NCBI GenBank assembly: GCA_963843645.1
Contig: CAWJLE010000008.1
Span: 124,001 to 188,000 of the forward strand
Direction: 5' to 3'
Length of the DNA: 64,000 bases
DNA from: CAWJLE01 sp963843645
GTDB taxonomy: Bacteria; Chloroflexota; Anaerolineae; DAOTYC01
The notes under the pieces are model-generated. The model was not told the DNA's origin and did no database searches. It saw nothing but the letters and a program-made list of their open reading frames with translations. This document shows, piece after piece, positions 1 to 9,225 of the stretch. The translations under genes were made by a program, and so were the position numbers. The stretch's first letter is position 1. Each line of letters starts with the position of its first letter.

Positions 1-1
1 C

Positions 2-553
2 TTCGTATCGCGGAACCCAGCGGCCGTCGACCAGATGGCGTTTCGCAGCAAGCGTCTGGAGATCTTCAAGAACGGCGAATACGTGGACCTGGCTCTGGTC
101 GACGTGGCGGTCGTCGCCGGAACGACCGTCGGCGCGCGCGCGGTCTGGGATCCCGACACGCTACGCCAGATCATCGTCACCCGCGGCTCGCCCGCGTCGA
201 CGGGCATGTCGGCGTTGGTCGGCTTCTTCCGGCCCATCAGCCCGCGCGATCCCGTGGGGCTGGCGCTGCGGATCGATCCGAACAGCAAGACGAAGGTCAC
301 CGCGCCGCTGGCGCCCGGTGTCATCGTCACCGTGGGCGTCGGCGAGGTGCGATCGCTGAGCATCGGCGACATCGTCACGGTGGAACCGGGGCGCAACATC
401 CTGGCCCTGGACGGCGAGCGCGAGGTCCCGCTCGGTCCGGCGGACCGCGCCGAGGTGCGGCTCACCGCCGACGGACCGTGGCTGGTCGACGTCCGCCAGG
501 CGATGGAGTTCGCGGTGCAGAGCGGCGCGTTCCGGCGCAACGGCGCCGGATAA
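2..553 (+). CDS. AcoX-like ATP-NAD kinase family protein, C-terminal part
   Basis: The frame is open from the left edge of the window, so this is the C-terminal about 183 residues of a longer protein and its start is not visible. It resembles the C-terminal half of AcoX/NAD-kinase-like proteins: a VIVTRGSPASTGMSAL stretch (about residues 60-75 of the visible part), then LAPGVIVTVGVGEVRSLSIG, then a LALDGERE motif typical of NAD-kinase-fold proteins. AcoX proteins often lie near acetoin dehydrogenase genes, but the partners would be outside this window. No other gene is close. The exact substrate cannot be told. Confidence 0.6.
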   Translation, partial: FVSRNPAAVDQMAFRSKRLEIFKNGEYVDLALVDVAVVAGTTVGARAVWDPDTLRQIIVTRGSPASTGMSALVGFFRPISPRDPVGLALRIDPNSKTKVTAPLAPGVIVTVGVGEVRSLSIGDIVTVEPGRNILALDGEREVPLGPADRAEVRLTADGPWLVDVRQAMEFAVQSGAFRRNGAG

Positions 554-889
554 TCACCGCACGCGGGCCCGCGGACATACGGAGATGGCAGCGGCATCAA
601 CCACGCAGTTCACCGAGGCTTCCTCCATCGAGGTTGGGATGGGGAGCCTCGTCGTTTGTCGGCTGACCACGTCCTGTCGCATTGGGTGACGCCTCTGAAA
701 GGGTTCCCTCTTCGAGTGACATTCACGCGTCAATCATCTGTCCTTGGCCGGCTGTGCTGCAACACTACCGGTCGGGTGTTGGACGCGCAGACGCGCACGG
801 GACCCTGGCCGCGGGAGTGCACGACCAGTCATCGATCTCAGGGGAGTCCTTCTCCCGCATACGAACCGCCTGATGAGAACTGAACGACT
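554..889. other. Intergenic region, nothing recognised
   Basis: The short open frames here on both strands look like noise. I see no RNA gene, no long palindrome and no clear promoter. Confidence 0.5.
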
Positions 890-1618
890 ATGCCATTTCT
901 CAAGAGCGTCCGGACTGTTCCCGAACGAATCACGCCGGGGCATTTCCCTTTTACGATCCCAGCCCTTTTGCATGGCCTGAACATCAACTTCACGAGCAAT
1001 GTGACCTTTCTCGTCGGCCAAAACGGATCGGGGAAATCGACGATTTTGGAGGCTATTGCTGAATCCTGCGGCTTCAACCCGGCAGGCGGAAGCCGCAGCC
1101 ATACCTACGATCGCTACCCTACCGAGTCCTCTCTCTCCTCAGCTCTGCAGTTGTCGTGGTGGCCCAAAGTGACTGAGGGGTTCTTCATGCGAGCTGAGAG
1201 TTTTTTCAACTTCGCAACCTACATCGATCGACTTGCCCAGGAAGACGCGGGCATACTTCGAGCATATGGTGGCAAGTCGCTCCACGAGCAATCACACGGA
1301 GAGTCATTCTTGTCTCTCTTTGTCAATCGATTCAAAAGAGGAATGTACGTTCTCGATGAACCGGAAGCGGCGCTCTCTCCGAAGAGACAGCTCTCCTTCC
1401 TCGCCCTGGTTCACCAACTAGAGACCACAGGAAAAGCCCAGTTCATCGTCGCCACCCACTCCCCGATCATCCTCGGCTATCCGGGTGCGGTCCTTCTGAG
1501 CTTGGACGGCGACCGGATCGAGGAAGTCGAGTATCGTGAGACGGAACACTATCGGCTCACACGCGGTTTCCTGGAGAATCCCGATCTCTACCTGCAGCAC
1601 CTCTTCTCTGATGAATGA
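890..1618 (+). CDS. AAA/ABC-type ATPase, RecF/OLD-like single-domain protein
   Basis: A 242-residue compact ABC-type ATPase. Walker A is GQNGSGKST at residues 43-51. A signature-like SHGESF lies near residue 135, Walker B (MYVLDEPEAALSP) near 151, and the switch histidine is in ATHSP near 190. There is no coiled-coil insertion, so it belongs to the small AAA_15/AAA_21 type of predicted ATPase and not to SMC or RecN. Such proteins occur alone or as the ATPase of defence or toxin systems, but no partner gene lies next to it here. The codons are less GC-biased than in its neighbours, which may mean transfer. Its function is otherwise unknown. Confidence 0.8.
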   Translation: MPFLKSVRTVPERITPGHFPFTIPALLHGLNINFTSNVTFLVGQNGSGKSTILEAIAESCGFNPAGGSRSHTYDRYPTESSLSSALQLSWWPKVTEGFFMRAESFFNFATYIDRLAQEDAGILRAYGGKSLHEQSHGESFLSLFVNRFKRGMYVLDEPEAALSPKRQLSFLALVHQLETTGKAQFIVATHSPIILGYPGAVLLSLDGDRIEEVEYRETEHYRLTRGFLENPDLYLQHLFSDE

Positions 1619-1687
1619 GAGGGCGTCGGTCACAGAGCGTCGCTGATTGCGACGGCGTCCGCGAGAACCGTCTCACCCAAATTCTGG

Positions 1688-1829
1688 CACACCTTCGTGA
1701 TTGATGCCGTTGTCTCTTCTTGCTCTCGTCTTTCTTCGTGTCCCTTGGTGTCCTTCGTGGTTAATATCGTTGTCGTTTGTCGTTGTCTCTCTGTGTTCTC
1801 CGTGTCTCCGTGGTTCGCCCTTCGATTTT
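1688..1829. repeat. AT-richer interspersed repeat, family F (first copy)
   Basis: A stretch of short related phrases (cttcgtgtcccttggtgtcc, ccgtgtctccgtggtt) of lower GC than its surroundings. The same phrases make up the large inverted repeat at 43572-43814. Any open frame through it is spurious; it only makes the downstream ftsK frame look longer than it is. Confidence 0.7.
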
Positions 1830-1855
1830 CCGCGGCACGCGATCCGTGATATAAT
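1826..1855 (+). promoter_or_regulatory. Probable ftsK promoter
   Basis: A perfect TATAAT lies at 1850-1855, with only a weak -35 (TTTTCC at 1826-1831, 18-bp spacer). Transcription would start near 1862, giving a leader of about 43 bases before the GTG at 1905. Confidence 0.45.
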
Positions 1856-1904
1856 GTGGCACAGATGTTCTACCCTCGTGCCGGAGCCGGAAGGAGGAGA
1901 GGGC

Positions 1905-4196
1905 GTGGCCAGGCGCAGCAGAAGCACCCCCAAGCGACGACAGACGGTCGAGTTCGAGCACTGGGACAAAGTGCTGGGCGTCGTCCTGCTGGCGCTGGCC
2001 CTCATCACCCTGCTGAGCCTGCTCACGCGCAACCGCGGCGAGCTGACCGAAAGCTGGCTGAGCCTCCTGTGGTCGGCGTTCGGCATCGGGCTCTACGTGA
2101 CGCCGATCGTCCTGGCCGCCGCCGGCCTGTCCCTGGTCCTGCGGACGACGGACTACGCGCCGGATATCCGCCCGCTGCGAGTGTTCGCCGTCGTGGTCCT
2201 GGCGCTGCTCGTGCTGTCGCTCCTGAGCACCTTCTTCCCGCCCGTGGTCGATGCGCGGGGCATCCCCATCGACTCCGACTTTGGCATGGGCGGCTACCTG
2301 GGCATGCTGATCAACCAGCTGCTGACCGCCGCAGTCGGGCGGGTCGGCGCGGCCGTCACGATCGTCCTGCTGACGTTCTTCAGCGTGCTGCTGGCGCTCG
2401 AAGTGTCGCCGATGCGGGTCGCCGCCTTCGTCGGCGGGACGTGGCGGGCCGCGGCCGACTGGTACCGCATCCGCTTCCAGGTGCCCACCACCGGCGTGGG
2501 CCCGCTGCCGAGGGCGGCCGAACCGTCCGCCCCCGCGATCCGCGAAGAGCCGCGACCCCCGGTGCGCCCCTCGCCCGCGCCGCCCGCGGCCGTCGAGCCT
2601 CAGGCGTCCCGGCCACAGCCCATTCCGCACATCATCGGCGCCCCGGGCGCCGGCTACGCGACCCAACAATGGAAATTGCCCGCCCTGGAGGACATATTCG
2701 AAACCAGCGCGGAGCACGAGATCAGCCAGGCGGAGATCCGCGCCCGGGTGAAGATCATCGAGGAGACGCTGGCGAGCTTCGGCGTGCCGGCGCGCGTCAT
2801 CGAGGTCAACCAGGGCCCGGCGGTCACCCAGTTCGGCGTGGAGCCGGGCTTCACCGAGCAGAAGATGGCTTCCGGCCGCGTCAAGCGCGTGAAGGTGAAG
2901 GTCAGCAAGATCAGCGGCCTGGCCAACGACCTGGCGTTGGCGCTCGCCGCCGCACCGATCCGCATCGAGGCGCCGGTGCCGGGCCGCAACATCGTCGGCA
3001 TCGAGGTGCCGAACATGGAGACGTCGCTGGTCTCCCTGCGCGGGGTGATGGAGACCGAGGCGTTCAAGCAGATGACGTCCAGGCTGCGCATCGCCCTCGG
3101 CCAGGACGTGTCCGGCCAGCCCTGCGTGGCGGACCTGGCGTCCATGCCCCACCTGCTGATCGCCGGGGCCACCGGCTCCGGCAAGAGCGTCTGCATCAAC
3201 GCCATCATCTCGTGCCTGCTCTGCAACAACACGCCGGACGAGCTCAAGCTGCTGATGGTCGACCCGAAGATGGTCGAGCTGAGCGGCTACAACGGGATTC
3301 AGCACCTGCTGGCGCCCGTGGTGGTGGAGCTGGAGAAGGTGGTCGAATATCTGCACTGGACCACGCAGGAGATGGACCGCCGCTACAAGCTCTTCTCGAA
3401 GGTGGGCGCGCGCAACGTGGAGGCATACAACAAGGACGCGCCGGCTCGCAATGAGCCCCGGCTGCCCTTGATGGTGGTGATCATCGACGAGTTGGCCGAC
3501 CTGATGATGATGGCCCCGGAGCCGGTGGAGCGCTCCATCTGCCGCATCGCGCAGATGGCCCGCGCGACGGGCATTCACCTGGTGATCGCCACGCAGCGGC
3601 CCAGCGTGGACGTCATCACCGGCCTGATCAAGGCCAATTTCCCCGCGCGCATTTCGTTCGCGGTCACCTCGGGCGTGGACTCGCGGGTGATCCTGGACGT
3701 TACGGGCGCCGAGCGCCTGCTCGGCCACGGCGACATGCTCTTCATGGCCCCGGACTCCAGCAAGCTGTCCCGGCTGCAGGGCTGCTTCCTGTCCGACCGC
3801 GAGATCACGGCGCTGGTGCGCTATTGGAAGGGCTTCCGCACGGCGGGCGAGATCAAGCCGTTGGAGCCGATGGTGCAGCAGCCCCTGTGGGAAGACATGG
3901 TGGCCCAGACGAAAGCGGTGGGAGCCGCGTCCGGCGACGAGGACGCCCTGTTGCAGCAGGCCATCGCCGTGGTGCAGGAACACGAGCGGGCGTCGGTCTC
4001 GCTGCTGCAGCGCCGCCTGCGGATCGGCTACTCGCGCGCCGCACGCCTGATCGACATCCTCGAGCAGCGGGGCATCGTCGGCAAGGAGGCGGGCGGCAGC
4101 CGGTCCCGCGAGGTCCTGGTCAAGGACGAGCCGCCAGGGCCTTCCGGCGAGTGGCCGGCGGCGGGACCAGAGCCTCATCCTGGGGAGCTGGAGTAG
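1905..4196 (+). CDS. ftsK: DNA translocase FtsK/SpoIIIE
   Basis: A 763-residue septal DNA pump that moves chromosome ends apart at division. The N-terminal region has about four membrane segments (residues 20-170), followed by a proline-rich linker (about 200-245). The alpha/beta RecA-like motor has Walker A GATGSGKS near residue 420 and Walker B VVIIDELADLMM near 523. The C-terminal winged-helix gamma domain is at about 680-750. I chose GTG 1905 because AAGGAGGA lies 6-7 bases upstream; the frame is open further upstream, but that part reads through a repeat. The 3' end overlaps the convergent peptidase gene by 77 bp. No frameshift is seen over 2.3 kb. Confidence 0.95.
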   Translation: MARRSRSTPKRRQTVEFEHWDKVLGVVLLALALITLLSLLTRNRGELTESWLSLLWSAFGIGLYVTPIVLAAAGLSLVLRTTDYAPDIRPLRVFAVVVLALLVLSLLSTFFPPVVDARGIPIDSDFGMGGYLGMLINQLLTAAVGRVGAAVTIVLLTFFSVLLALEVSPMRVAAFVGGTWRAAADWYRIRFQVPTTGVGPLPRAAEPSAPAIREEPRPPVRPSPAPPAAVEPQASRPQPIPHIIGAPGAGYATQQWKLPALEDIFETSAEHEISQAEIRARVKIIEETLASFGVPARVIEVNQGPAVTQFGVEPGFTEQKMASGRVKRVKVKVSKISGLANDLALALAAAPIRIEAPVPGRNIVGIEVPNMETSLVSLRGVMETEAFKQMTSRLRIALGQDVSGQPCVADLASMPHLLIAGATGSGKSVCINAIISCLLCNNTPDELKLLMVDPKMVELSGYNGIQHLLAPVVVELEKVVEYLHWTTQEMDRRYKLFSKVGARNVEAYNKDAPARNEPRLPLMVVIIDELADLMMMAPEPVERSICRIAQMARATGIHLVIATQRPSVDVITGLIKANFPARISFAVTSGVDSRVILDVTGAERLLGHGDMLFMAPDSSKLSRLQGCFLSDREITALVRYWKGFRTAGEIKPLEPMVQQPLWEDMVAQTKAVGAASGDEDALLQQAIAVVQEHERASVSLLQRRLRIGYSRAARLIDILEQRGIVGKEAGGSRSREVLVKDEPPGPSGEWPAAGPEPHPGELE

Positions 4197-5379
4197 CTTC
4201 CGCATCGATGGACTGCAGCATTTCCCACACGAAATCCTCTGCGCGGTCCAGCGCCTCACCGTCCAGCCGGTCCAACGTGTCTTCCGACTGGTGCCAGTAG
4301 GGCAGCGACTCGAACAGCTCACCCCGTTCCAATCCAACCAGCGTGATCCCCATCAGCCCGTGTTTGACCACCATGCCGGTCTCGGTGTAGCCCGCGCGCA
4401 GCACCACCGGCTGCCCGCCGAGTTCCGGGCGCTTTGCGGCAACCTCACGGGCCAGGCGCAGCAGCTCCGGGTGGCTGGGATAAGGCCTCAGCATCCCCTC
4501 GCGGGTCGCGTAGTGCAGCCGGCCGCGGCCCACACCTTCCAGGTCGATGAACCGCGCCCGGCGCAAATCTGCGTCGTTGGCGGCCTCGCGCACGGCGAGG
4601 TAATTCGCCATGCCGTAGCAGCCGGTCTCCTCGCTGCCAGACACCAGCGCGGTGAACCGTGTGTGCCGCAGGGGATGCTGGACGACCCGCTGGGTCAGCG
4701 CCAGCACGACGCCCACCGCCGAGGCGTTGTCGTTCGCGCCCTGGCTGTAGGAGCTCAGCTCGGCCTGCAGCGCGAAGACCAGCGCCACCCCCTGGATCAG
4801 CGTGCCGATCCATTCGAGGTCCAGCAGCGCCGCATCCCCGACGAAGACCGCCGCCGCATAGAGCGCGGTGTTGACCGCCAGGCTGACCGCGGTGAGCGTG
4901 GCGAGGACGACGAACAGCAGCAGCCCCAGCTGCGAGCGGAAGAGCAGCGGCGTCTGCCCCGAATCGAGGTGCCCGACGACCACCACTTCGGCGCGCGGCT
5001 CGCCCTGGCACGGGATCAGGCCGATGACGTTCTGCGAGTCGCCCTTGGGGAGGATGCGCCGCACCCAGTTATCGCCGAAGTTCAGCTCCCGGTACAGGCA
5101 CGCCAGCGCCTCGAAGGACATCAAGGCCGCGAGAAGGTGCGTGGGCAGGCCGCTGAGCGGATAGATCGCCGCGGACAGCAGGCCCAGCAGCAGGCACACC
5201 AGGTACGGCCGCCACAGCGTGACCCCGCCGCGGAAGCGCTGCAGCTCGATGTCGCGCACGCCCATCTCGCGCATCAAACGGCGGATGTGCTGGGCGGCTT
5301 GAGCTTCGTTGGGCGTGGTGGAGCCACGATGCGGCAGGGCCGAGGCGAATCGCCTGATCAGGGACAGCGCTGAGGGCAT
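4120..5379 (-). CDS. M28-family zinc aminopeptidase with internal membrane segments
   Basis: A 419-residue protein with the zinc-ligand series of peptidase family M28: GHLDSG (His and Asp), GANDNASAVG (Asp), GSEETG (catalytic and ligand Glu), IDLEGVG (Asp) and WHQSEDT (last His). Unlike the soluble members it has hydrophobic stretches near residues 58-90 and 150-195, so the catalytic domain is probably tied to the membrane. Substrate unknown. It convergently overlaps ftsK, and the next gene upstream ends 4 bp before its start, so the two are probably co-transcribed. Confidence 0.85.
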   Translation of the reverse strand: MPSALSLIRRFASALPHRGSTTPNEAQAAQHIRRLMREMGVRDIELQRFRGGVTLWRPYLVCLLLGLLSAAIYPLSGLPTHLLAALMSFEALACLYRELNFGDNWVRRILPKGDSQNVIGLIPCQGEPRAEVVVVGHLDSGQTPLLFRSQLGLLLFVVLATLTAVSLAVNTALYAAAVFVGDAALLDLEWIGTLIQGVALVFALQAELSSYSQGANDNASAVGVVLALTQRVVQHPLRHTRFTALVSGSEETGCYGMANYLAVREAANDADLRRARFIDLEGVGRGRLHYATREGMLRPYPSHPELLRLAREVAAKRPELGGQPVVLRAGYTETGMVVKHGLMGITLVGLERGELFESLPYWHQSEDTLDRLDGEALDRAEDFVWEMLQSIDAEATPAPQDEALVPPPATRRKALAARP

Positions 5380-5382
5380 GGT

Positions 5383-6126
5383 CTATTGAACCTCCGCTGA
5401 TGCGTGGGGATCGAACGGGTCGGTGCGCAAAGCCAGTGAGTACAGGTACGGGTAATTCTGCCGCAGGTGGTTCATGTACCCCAGCCATTCCCGGATGACC
5501 AGCACGTACGCGCGCCGGATGTCGCCCGACAGGTGATTGTAGTCGTTGACGGGCAGCTTCGTGGGATCGGTTCGGCTGGCCAGCTCCTCGGTCAGGTGGA
5601 ACACGGCCCAGAGCAGCTCGGTGAAAGCCTCGTGCTCCAGGAGGTTGGGGTTTTCCAGCAATCGGAGCAGGAAGTCGCGACGCTCCACCAGGAACGCCTT
5701 CAATTCCGACAGGTCGCCGGACTCGCTGCAGATCGCCAGGTTGTGATCGTTCAGCCACTGCATCGAGCGCTGGAAGTCCTCGTCGGTCCAGCTCGCGCCG
5801 ACCATCAGGCTCGGACCGATCTCGGCGACGTTGGAACAGAACTGGCCGAAGCGAACCAACATCGGCGTCCCGATTTCGCTGAAGAAGGCGCCGATGACCA
5901 TGTTCAGCTTCTTGAGCAGCTGGCGTTTCTCTCGGCTGGTCAGCACCTGGTGCAGGATGATGGTGACGAACAGGACCTCCACCGGGATGAAGGCGAGGTC
6001 CATCAGGAAATAGTAGGCGACGTGGTAGAAGTCGTGAAAGATGAGGACGTGTATCCCATTGAGCGCGACGGACAGGGCAACGAGACCGACGCTCAGCTTC
6101 ACCTGCCAGCTCAGGCGGTTCACCAA
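5383..6126 (-). CDS. Membrane protein of unknown function
   Basis: I do not recognise this protein. It has two hydrophobic segments near the N-terminus (about residues 10-32 and 38-65) followed by a soluble, mainly helical domain rich in Trp, Leu and acidic residues. I chose a TTG start because a GGAGG lies 9 bases before it; a GTG one codon later is also possible, and the frame is open to 6147. It ends 3 bp before the M28 peptidase start on the same strand, which suggests an operon and perhaps a shared membrane role. Confidence 0.6.
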   Translation of the reverse strand: MVNRLSWQVKLSVGLVALSVALNGIHVLIFHDFYHVAYYFLMDLAFIPVEVLFVTIILHQVLTSREKRQLLKKLNMVIGAFFSEIGTPMLVRFGQFCSNVAEIGPSLMVGASWTDEDFQRSMQWLNDHNLAICSESGDLSELKAFLVERRDFLLRLLENPNLLEHEAFTELLWAVFHLTEELASRTDPTKLPVNDYNHLSGDIRRAYVLVIREWLGYMNHLRQNYPYLYSLALRTDPFDPHASAEVQ

Positions 6127-6204
6127 TGAGGGGCTCCTCCAGGGCAACTCTGTCAGTCGGTTTCGGATAGCGGTCGTGCGGGTTGTCCCAAGCTACTCGT
6201 GACG

Positions 6205-6960
6205 CTATACAGCAGATTGCAGGGCGCAGGGGCCGGTGGCGCATTTGCCGCAGACGTCGGTGAGCGGCAGATCGGCGTGGAGGCGATCCATGTCCAGGCA
6301 GCGCTCGTAGCAGCGCGCCTTGTCCAGACCGGCGGTGCTCAACGCGCCGACCGGACACCGGTCCACGCAAACGGTGCAGCGGCCGCCCGCGGTGTAGCTG
6401 CAACGCTCTTTCGGCTGCGCCGGGTTCGGCTCGAGGCGCGCCGTGGTGACGAGGCTGCCGAACCGCCCGGCGCAGCCCGCGTCGGTGATGACCATGTGGT
6501 GCAGGCCGTAGCTGCCCAGCCCGGCGATGACACCGATGCTTTTGTGCGACCAGCGGCTGATCAGGCGGACCGGGTCGAAGTTGTGGGTCGGCAGCTCCCA
6601 GCCGGCTCGATAGCCCGCCGCGCCCAGGTGCCGGGTCAGGGCCTCGCACACCCGGGCGATCAGATCGTTCGTCTCCGTGTACGCAACGGCCCACTCGCGG
6701 GCGGTGTCACCCGCCCCGGCGTTGGCGATCACGACGGACCTGTCGAACGGCACGAAGAAGGAGATGACGCTCTCCGCTCCGGGCAGGATGTCCGCCGGCA
6801 GCAGGTGGGACGGATCGACCAGCGTCTGCAGCCGCGCAAACCCGGGATCGTCCGCCGATACGAACGCCACCAACGGCGGGCGATAGCGGGTGGCGGTTTG
6901 CGGCGCGGCGACGAGCTGCTCGATCAGGCCAGTAAGTTGATGCTCCAGGGAGCACTCCAC
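6205..6960 (-). CDS. QueG-like 4Fe-4S protein (epoxyqueuosine reductase family, short form)
   Basis: About 251 residues from a GTG preceded by GGAAAGGA. The frame continues upstream into the repeat array, but those 39 codons are repeat-derived. The C-terminal half carries a ferredoxin cluster motif CTVCVDRCPVGAL and further cysteines (C-x3-C, then CGKCATGPC), as in QueG and related small Fe-S proteins. The N-terminal half lacks the full cobalamin-binding region of true QueG, so tRNA modification is only one possibility. It is the last gene of the minus-strand series that starts with the LacI regulator, but the 7-unit repeat array separates it from them. Confidence 0.65.
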   Translation of the reverse strand: MECSLEHQLTGLIEQLVAAPQTATRYRPPLVAFVSADDPGFARLQTLVDPSHLLPADILPGAESVISFFVPFDRSVVIANAGAGDTAREWAVAYTETNDLIARVCEALTRHLGAAGYRAGWELPTHNFDPVRLISRWSHKSIGVIAGLGSYGLHHMVITDAGCAGRFGSLVTTARLEPNPAQPKERCSYTAGGRCTVCVDRCPVGALSTAGLDKARCYERCLDMDRLHADLPLTDVCGKCATGPCALQSAV

Positions 6961-6973
6961 GAGTGCGTCCTTT

Positions 6974-7531
6974 CCCGACGACAGACTTCCGACACAGCCC
7001 AGCGGTCTGTGCTGGGAGTTCCGAAAACTTCGGAAGTCTCGGGTCAGACCCCTTTCCCGACGACAGACTTCCGACACAGCCCAGCGGTCTGTGCTGGGCT
7101 GTGTCGGAAGTCTCGGGCCAGACCTCTCTCCCGACGACAGACTTCCGACACAGCCCAGCGGTCTGTGCTGGGCTGTGTCGGAAGTCTCGGGTCAGACCTC
7201 TCTCCCGACGACAGACTTCCGACACAGCCCAGCGGTCTGTGCTGGGAGTTCCAAGAACTTCGGAAGTCTCGGGTCAGACCCCTCTCCCGACGACAGACTT
7301 CCGACACAGCCCAGCGGTCTGTGCTGGGAGTTCCAACGGCTTCGGAAGTCTCGGGGCAGACCTCTCTCCCGTCGACAGACTTCCGACACAGCCCAGCGGT
7401 CTGTGCTGGGAGTTCCAAGAACTTCGGAAGTCTCGGGTCAGACCCCTCTCCCGGCGACAGACTTCCGACACAGCCCAGCGGTCTGTGCTGGGAGTTCCAA
7501 AAACTTCGGAAGTCTCGGGTCAGACCTCTCT
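6974..7531. repeat. Tandem array of seven palindromic units (74 or 82 bp)
   Basis: Units begin (CCCG) at 6974, 7056, 7130, 7204, 7286, 7368 and 7450, with lengths 82, 74, 74, 82, 82, 82 and 82. Each unit starts cccgacgacagacttccgac and holds GACACAGCCCAGC followed by its mirror image. The 74-bp units are one full palindrome ending in gtgtcggaagtc. The 82-bp units swap the second arm for the dispersed AACTTCGGAAGTC hairpin. Open frames through the array on both strands are artefacts of the repeats. Confidence 0.9.
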
Positions 7532-7551
7532 CCCGACCGGACTTCGCCCGG

Positions 7552-7926
7552 TTATTCCTCGACGCGTTCCAGCAAGATGGCCGCGCCGCTTCGTGCTTTC
7601 TTGAACACCTTGGCATCGCCCTCGATCTTGCCGAAGACGTTGACCGGGCTGGCCGGCCGGATCTCGTTGCCGTGGCTGGCCGGGGTGCGCCCGAAGAAGA
7701 TGCAGAACGCGTTGCCGGGCGGCCAGTAGCCCACCTCGCCCAGCTCGACCACTTCCTTCGCATCTTCCTCGCCCAGGTGGACCGGGATGCTGAAGTAGAT
7801 TTCGTCGCCCCACGTGCTGGCGCGCGCGTTGATGGGCAGCGCCTTCCAGACCGCCTGCGCCGTCTGGGTCTCGTTCAGTTGGGCGAAGGCCGTCACGTCA
7901 CCGACGGTGATCTTGATTTTCGCCAT
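7552..7926 (-). CDS. Cyclophilin-like fold protein (TM1367-type)
   Basis: A 124-residue protein starting MAKIKITVG, with TAQAVWKALPI, a WGDEIYFSIPV strand, a GYWPPGNAFCIFFG stretch and a C-terminal INVFGKIEGD-like segment. This is the pattern of the small cyclophilin-like family (TM1367, DUF3830-related). These proteins have the cyclophilin barrel but not the peptidyl-prolyl isomerase active site, and their function is unknown. It follows the phosphofructokinase gene by 45 bp on the same strand and is probably in its operon. Confidence 0.75.
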   Translation of the reverse strand: MAKIKITVGDVTAFAQLNETQTAQAVWKALPINARASTWGDEIYFSIPVHLGEEDAKEVVELGEVGYWPPGNAFCIFFGRTPASHGNEIRPASPVNVFGKIEGDAKVFKKARSGAAILLERVEE

Positions 7927-7971
7927 GAGATTCTCCCTTCTCGTTCGATTGCGAGTGGTCCGCGCCGAACG

Positions 7972-9201
7972 TCAGCCGGCCAGCAGCTTGGGCAGCGCCA
8001 CCTTCTGCAGGTAGCCGTACTCAGGCAGGGGCCCGCCGATGAGCGGCCGAGCGTACTCCAGGAAAGCCTCGGTCACGTCGTTGCCCGCCTCGTTGATGAA
8101 CTCCTTCGGCATGACCTTCTCGGCGTTGGCGACCTTGTCCAGGTCCGCCAGGCCGGTGGTGCAGCGATACGGCTGGTTCGACTCGCGCACCAGCGTGACC
8201 ATCTTGTCTGTCACGCCATCGAGCGCGTGGCGCACCGCCATCTGGCCGGCCACGTAGGCCTCGTCCCGATCGGTGTTGGAGGCCAGGGCGATGGAGGTCC
8301 GCTGGATGGTGCCGGGCTTGTCGAAGCGAGCCTTGAGCTTCAGGTCGGTCGCCAATCACGCTGCACAGCAAGTCGGCCACGCCGCCCATCTGCGCGTGGC
8401 CAAACGAATCGAGGTCGATGGCCTTGGTCGAGGCGGACAGGGACTGGCCGTCGGCGCCCTTGGCGCCCTCGCAGACGGTGATGACGCAGTAGCCGAGCCG
8501 GTCGTAGACGTTCTGCACGTCGCTCAGGAAGCTGGTCCATGTTGATCGGCACGCTCCGGCACGTAGATGAGGTGCGGTGCGGCGTCCTCGTGGTCGCGCG
8601 CCAGGGCGCTCGCGGCTGTGATCCAGCCGGCGTTGCGGCCCATGATCTCGATCGATCTTGACCTTGTCCACCACCCCGATGGCCTCGGTGTCCAGGCCGG
8701 CGTCGCGGACCGACGAAGCGATCCAGCGCGCGACGCTGCCGTAGCCGGGGCAGTGGTCGGTGAAGTCCAGGTCGTTGTCGATGGTCTTGGGCACGCCCAT
8801 GCAAGCCAGCTCGTAGCCGGCGCTTCCGCGCCAGCTGGCTGACGCGGTGCGCCGTGTCCATCGAGTCGTTGCCGCCGATGTAGAAGAAGTAGCGGATATT
8901 GTGCGCCTTGAACACCTCCAGGATGCGATCGTAGTCGTCCTGCGTGACCTTGTGGCGGCACGAGCCCAGCGCCGAAGCCGGCGTCACGCGCAGCAGGTCC
9001 AGGTTCCGGGTCGGCTCTTTGCCCAGGTCGATCAGGTGCTCGTACAGGATGCCTTCGATGCCGTGCAGCGAGCCGTAGACGCCCGGTGATGGCGTCGCAG
9101 TGCTTGCAAGCCTCCTGCGCCACGCCGGCCAGGCTGGCATTGATTACCGCAGTCGGGCCGCCGCTCTGGGCGACTACCAGGTTGCCCTTCAGTTTAGCCA
9201 T
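7972..9201 (-). CDS. pfp: 6-phosphofructokinase (probably PPi-dependent type), frameshifted
   Basis: Read across frames, this is one continuous kinase of about 405 residues: AQSGGPTAVINASLAG at the start, the IGGNDSMDTA loop, GVPKTIDNDLDFTDHCPGYG (substrate and catalytic loop with the DND Asp), then IMGRNAGW, and a long C-terminal lobe. GGND in place of the bacterial ATP-type GGDG, together with the size, points to the PPi-dependent or atypical group. At least six frame changes are needed. Those I could resolve are single extra bases (for example near 9085, 8820 and 8655). It phosphorylates fructose-6-phosphate or a related keto-sugar phosphate. The next gene is an aldolase, a natural partner. 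Confidence 0.8.
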
Positions 9202-9225
9202 GTTGCCTTCTCCCCCAGGCTTTGC

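Noticed and set aside
1761..4337. A minus-strand open frame of over 850 codons opposite ftsK
   Set aside because: It is the antisense shadow of a clean, conserved gene, rich in Arg, His and Asp as expected from GC-rich antisense.
6974..7531. CRISPR-like array
   Set aside because: Units are contiguous palindromes without unique spacers, and no cas gene is present.
6199..8481. A very long plus-strand open frame across the repeat array and the antisense of the pfp region
   Set aside because: It reads through tandem repeats and the complement of clear genes; its translation is low-complexity and matches nothing.
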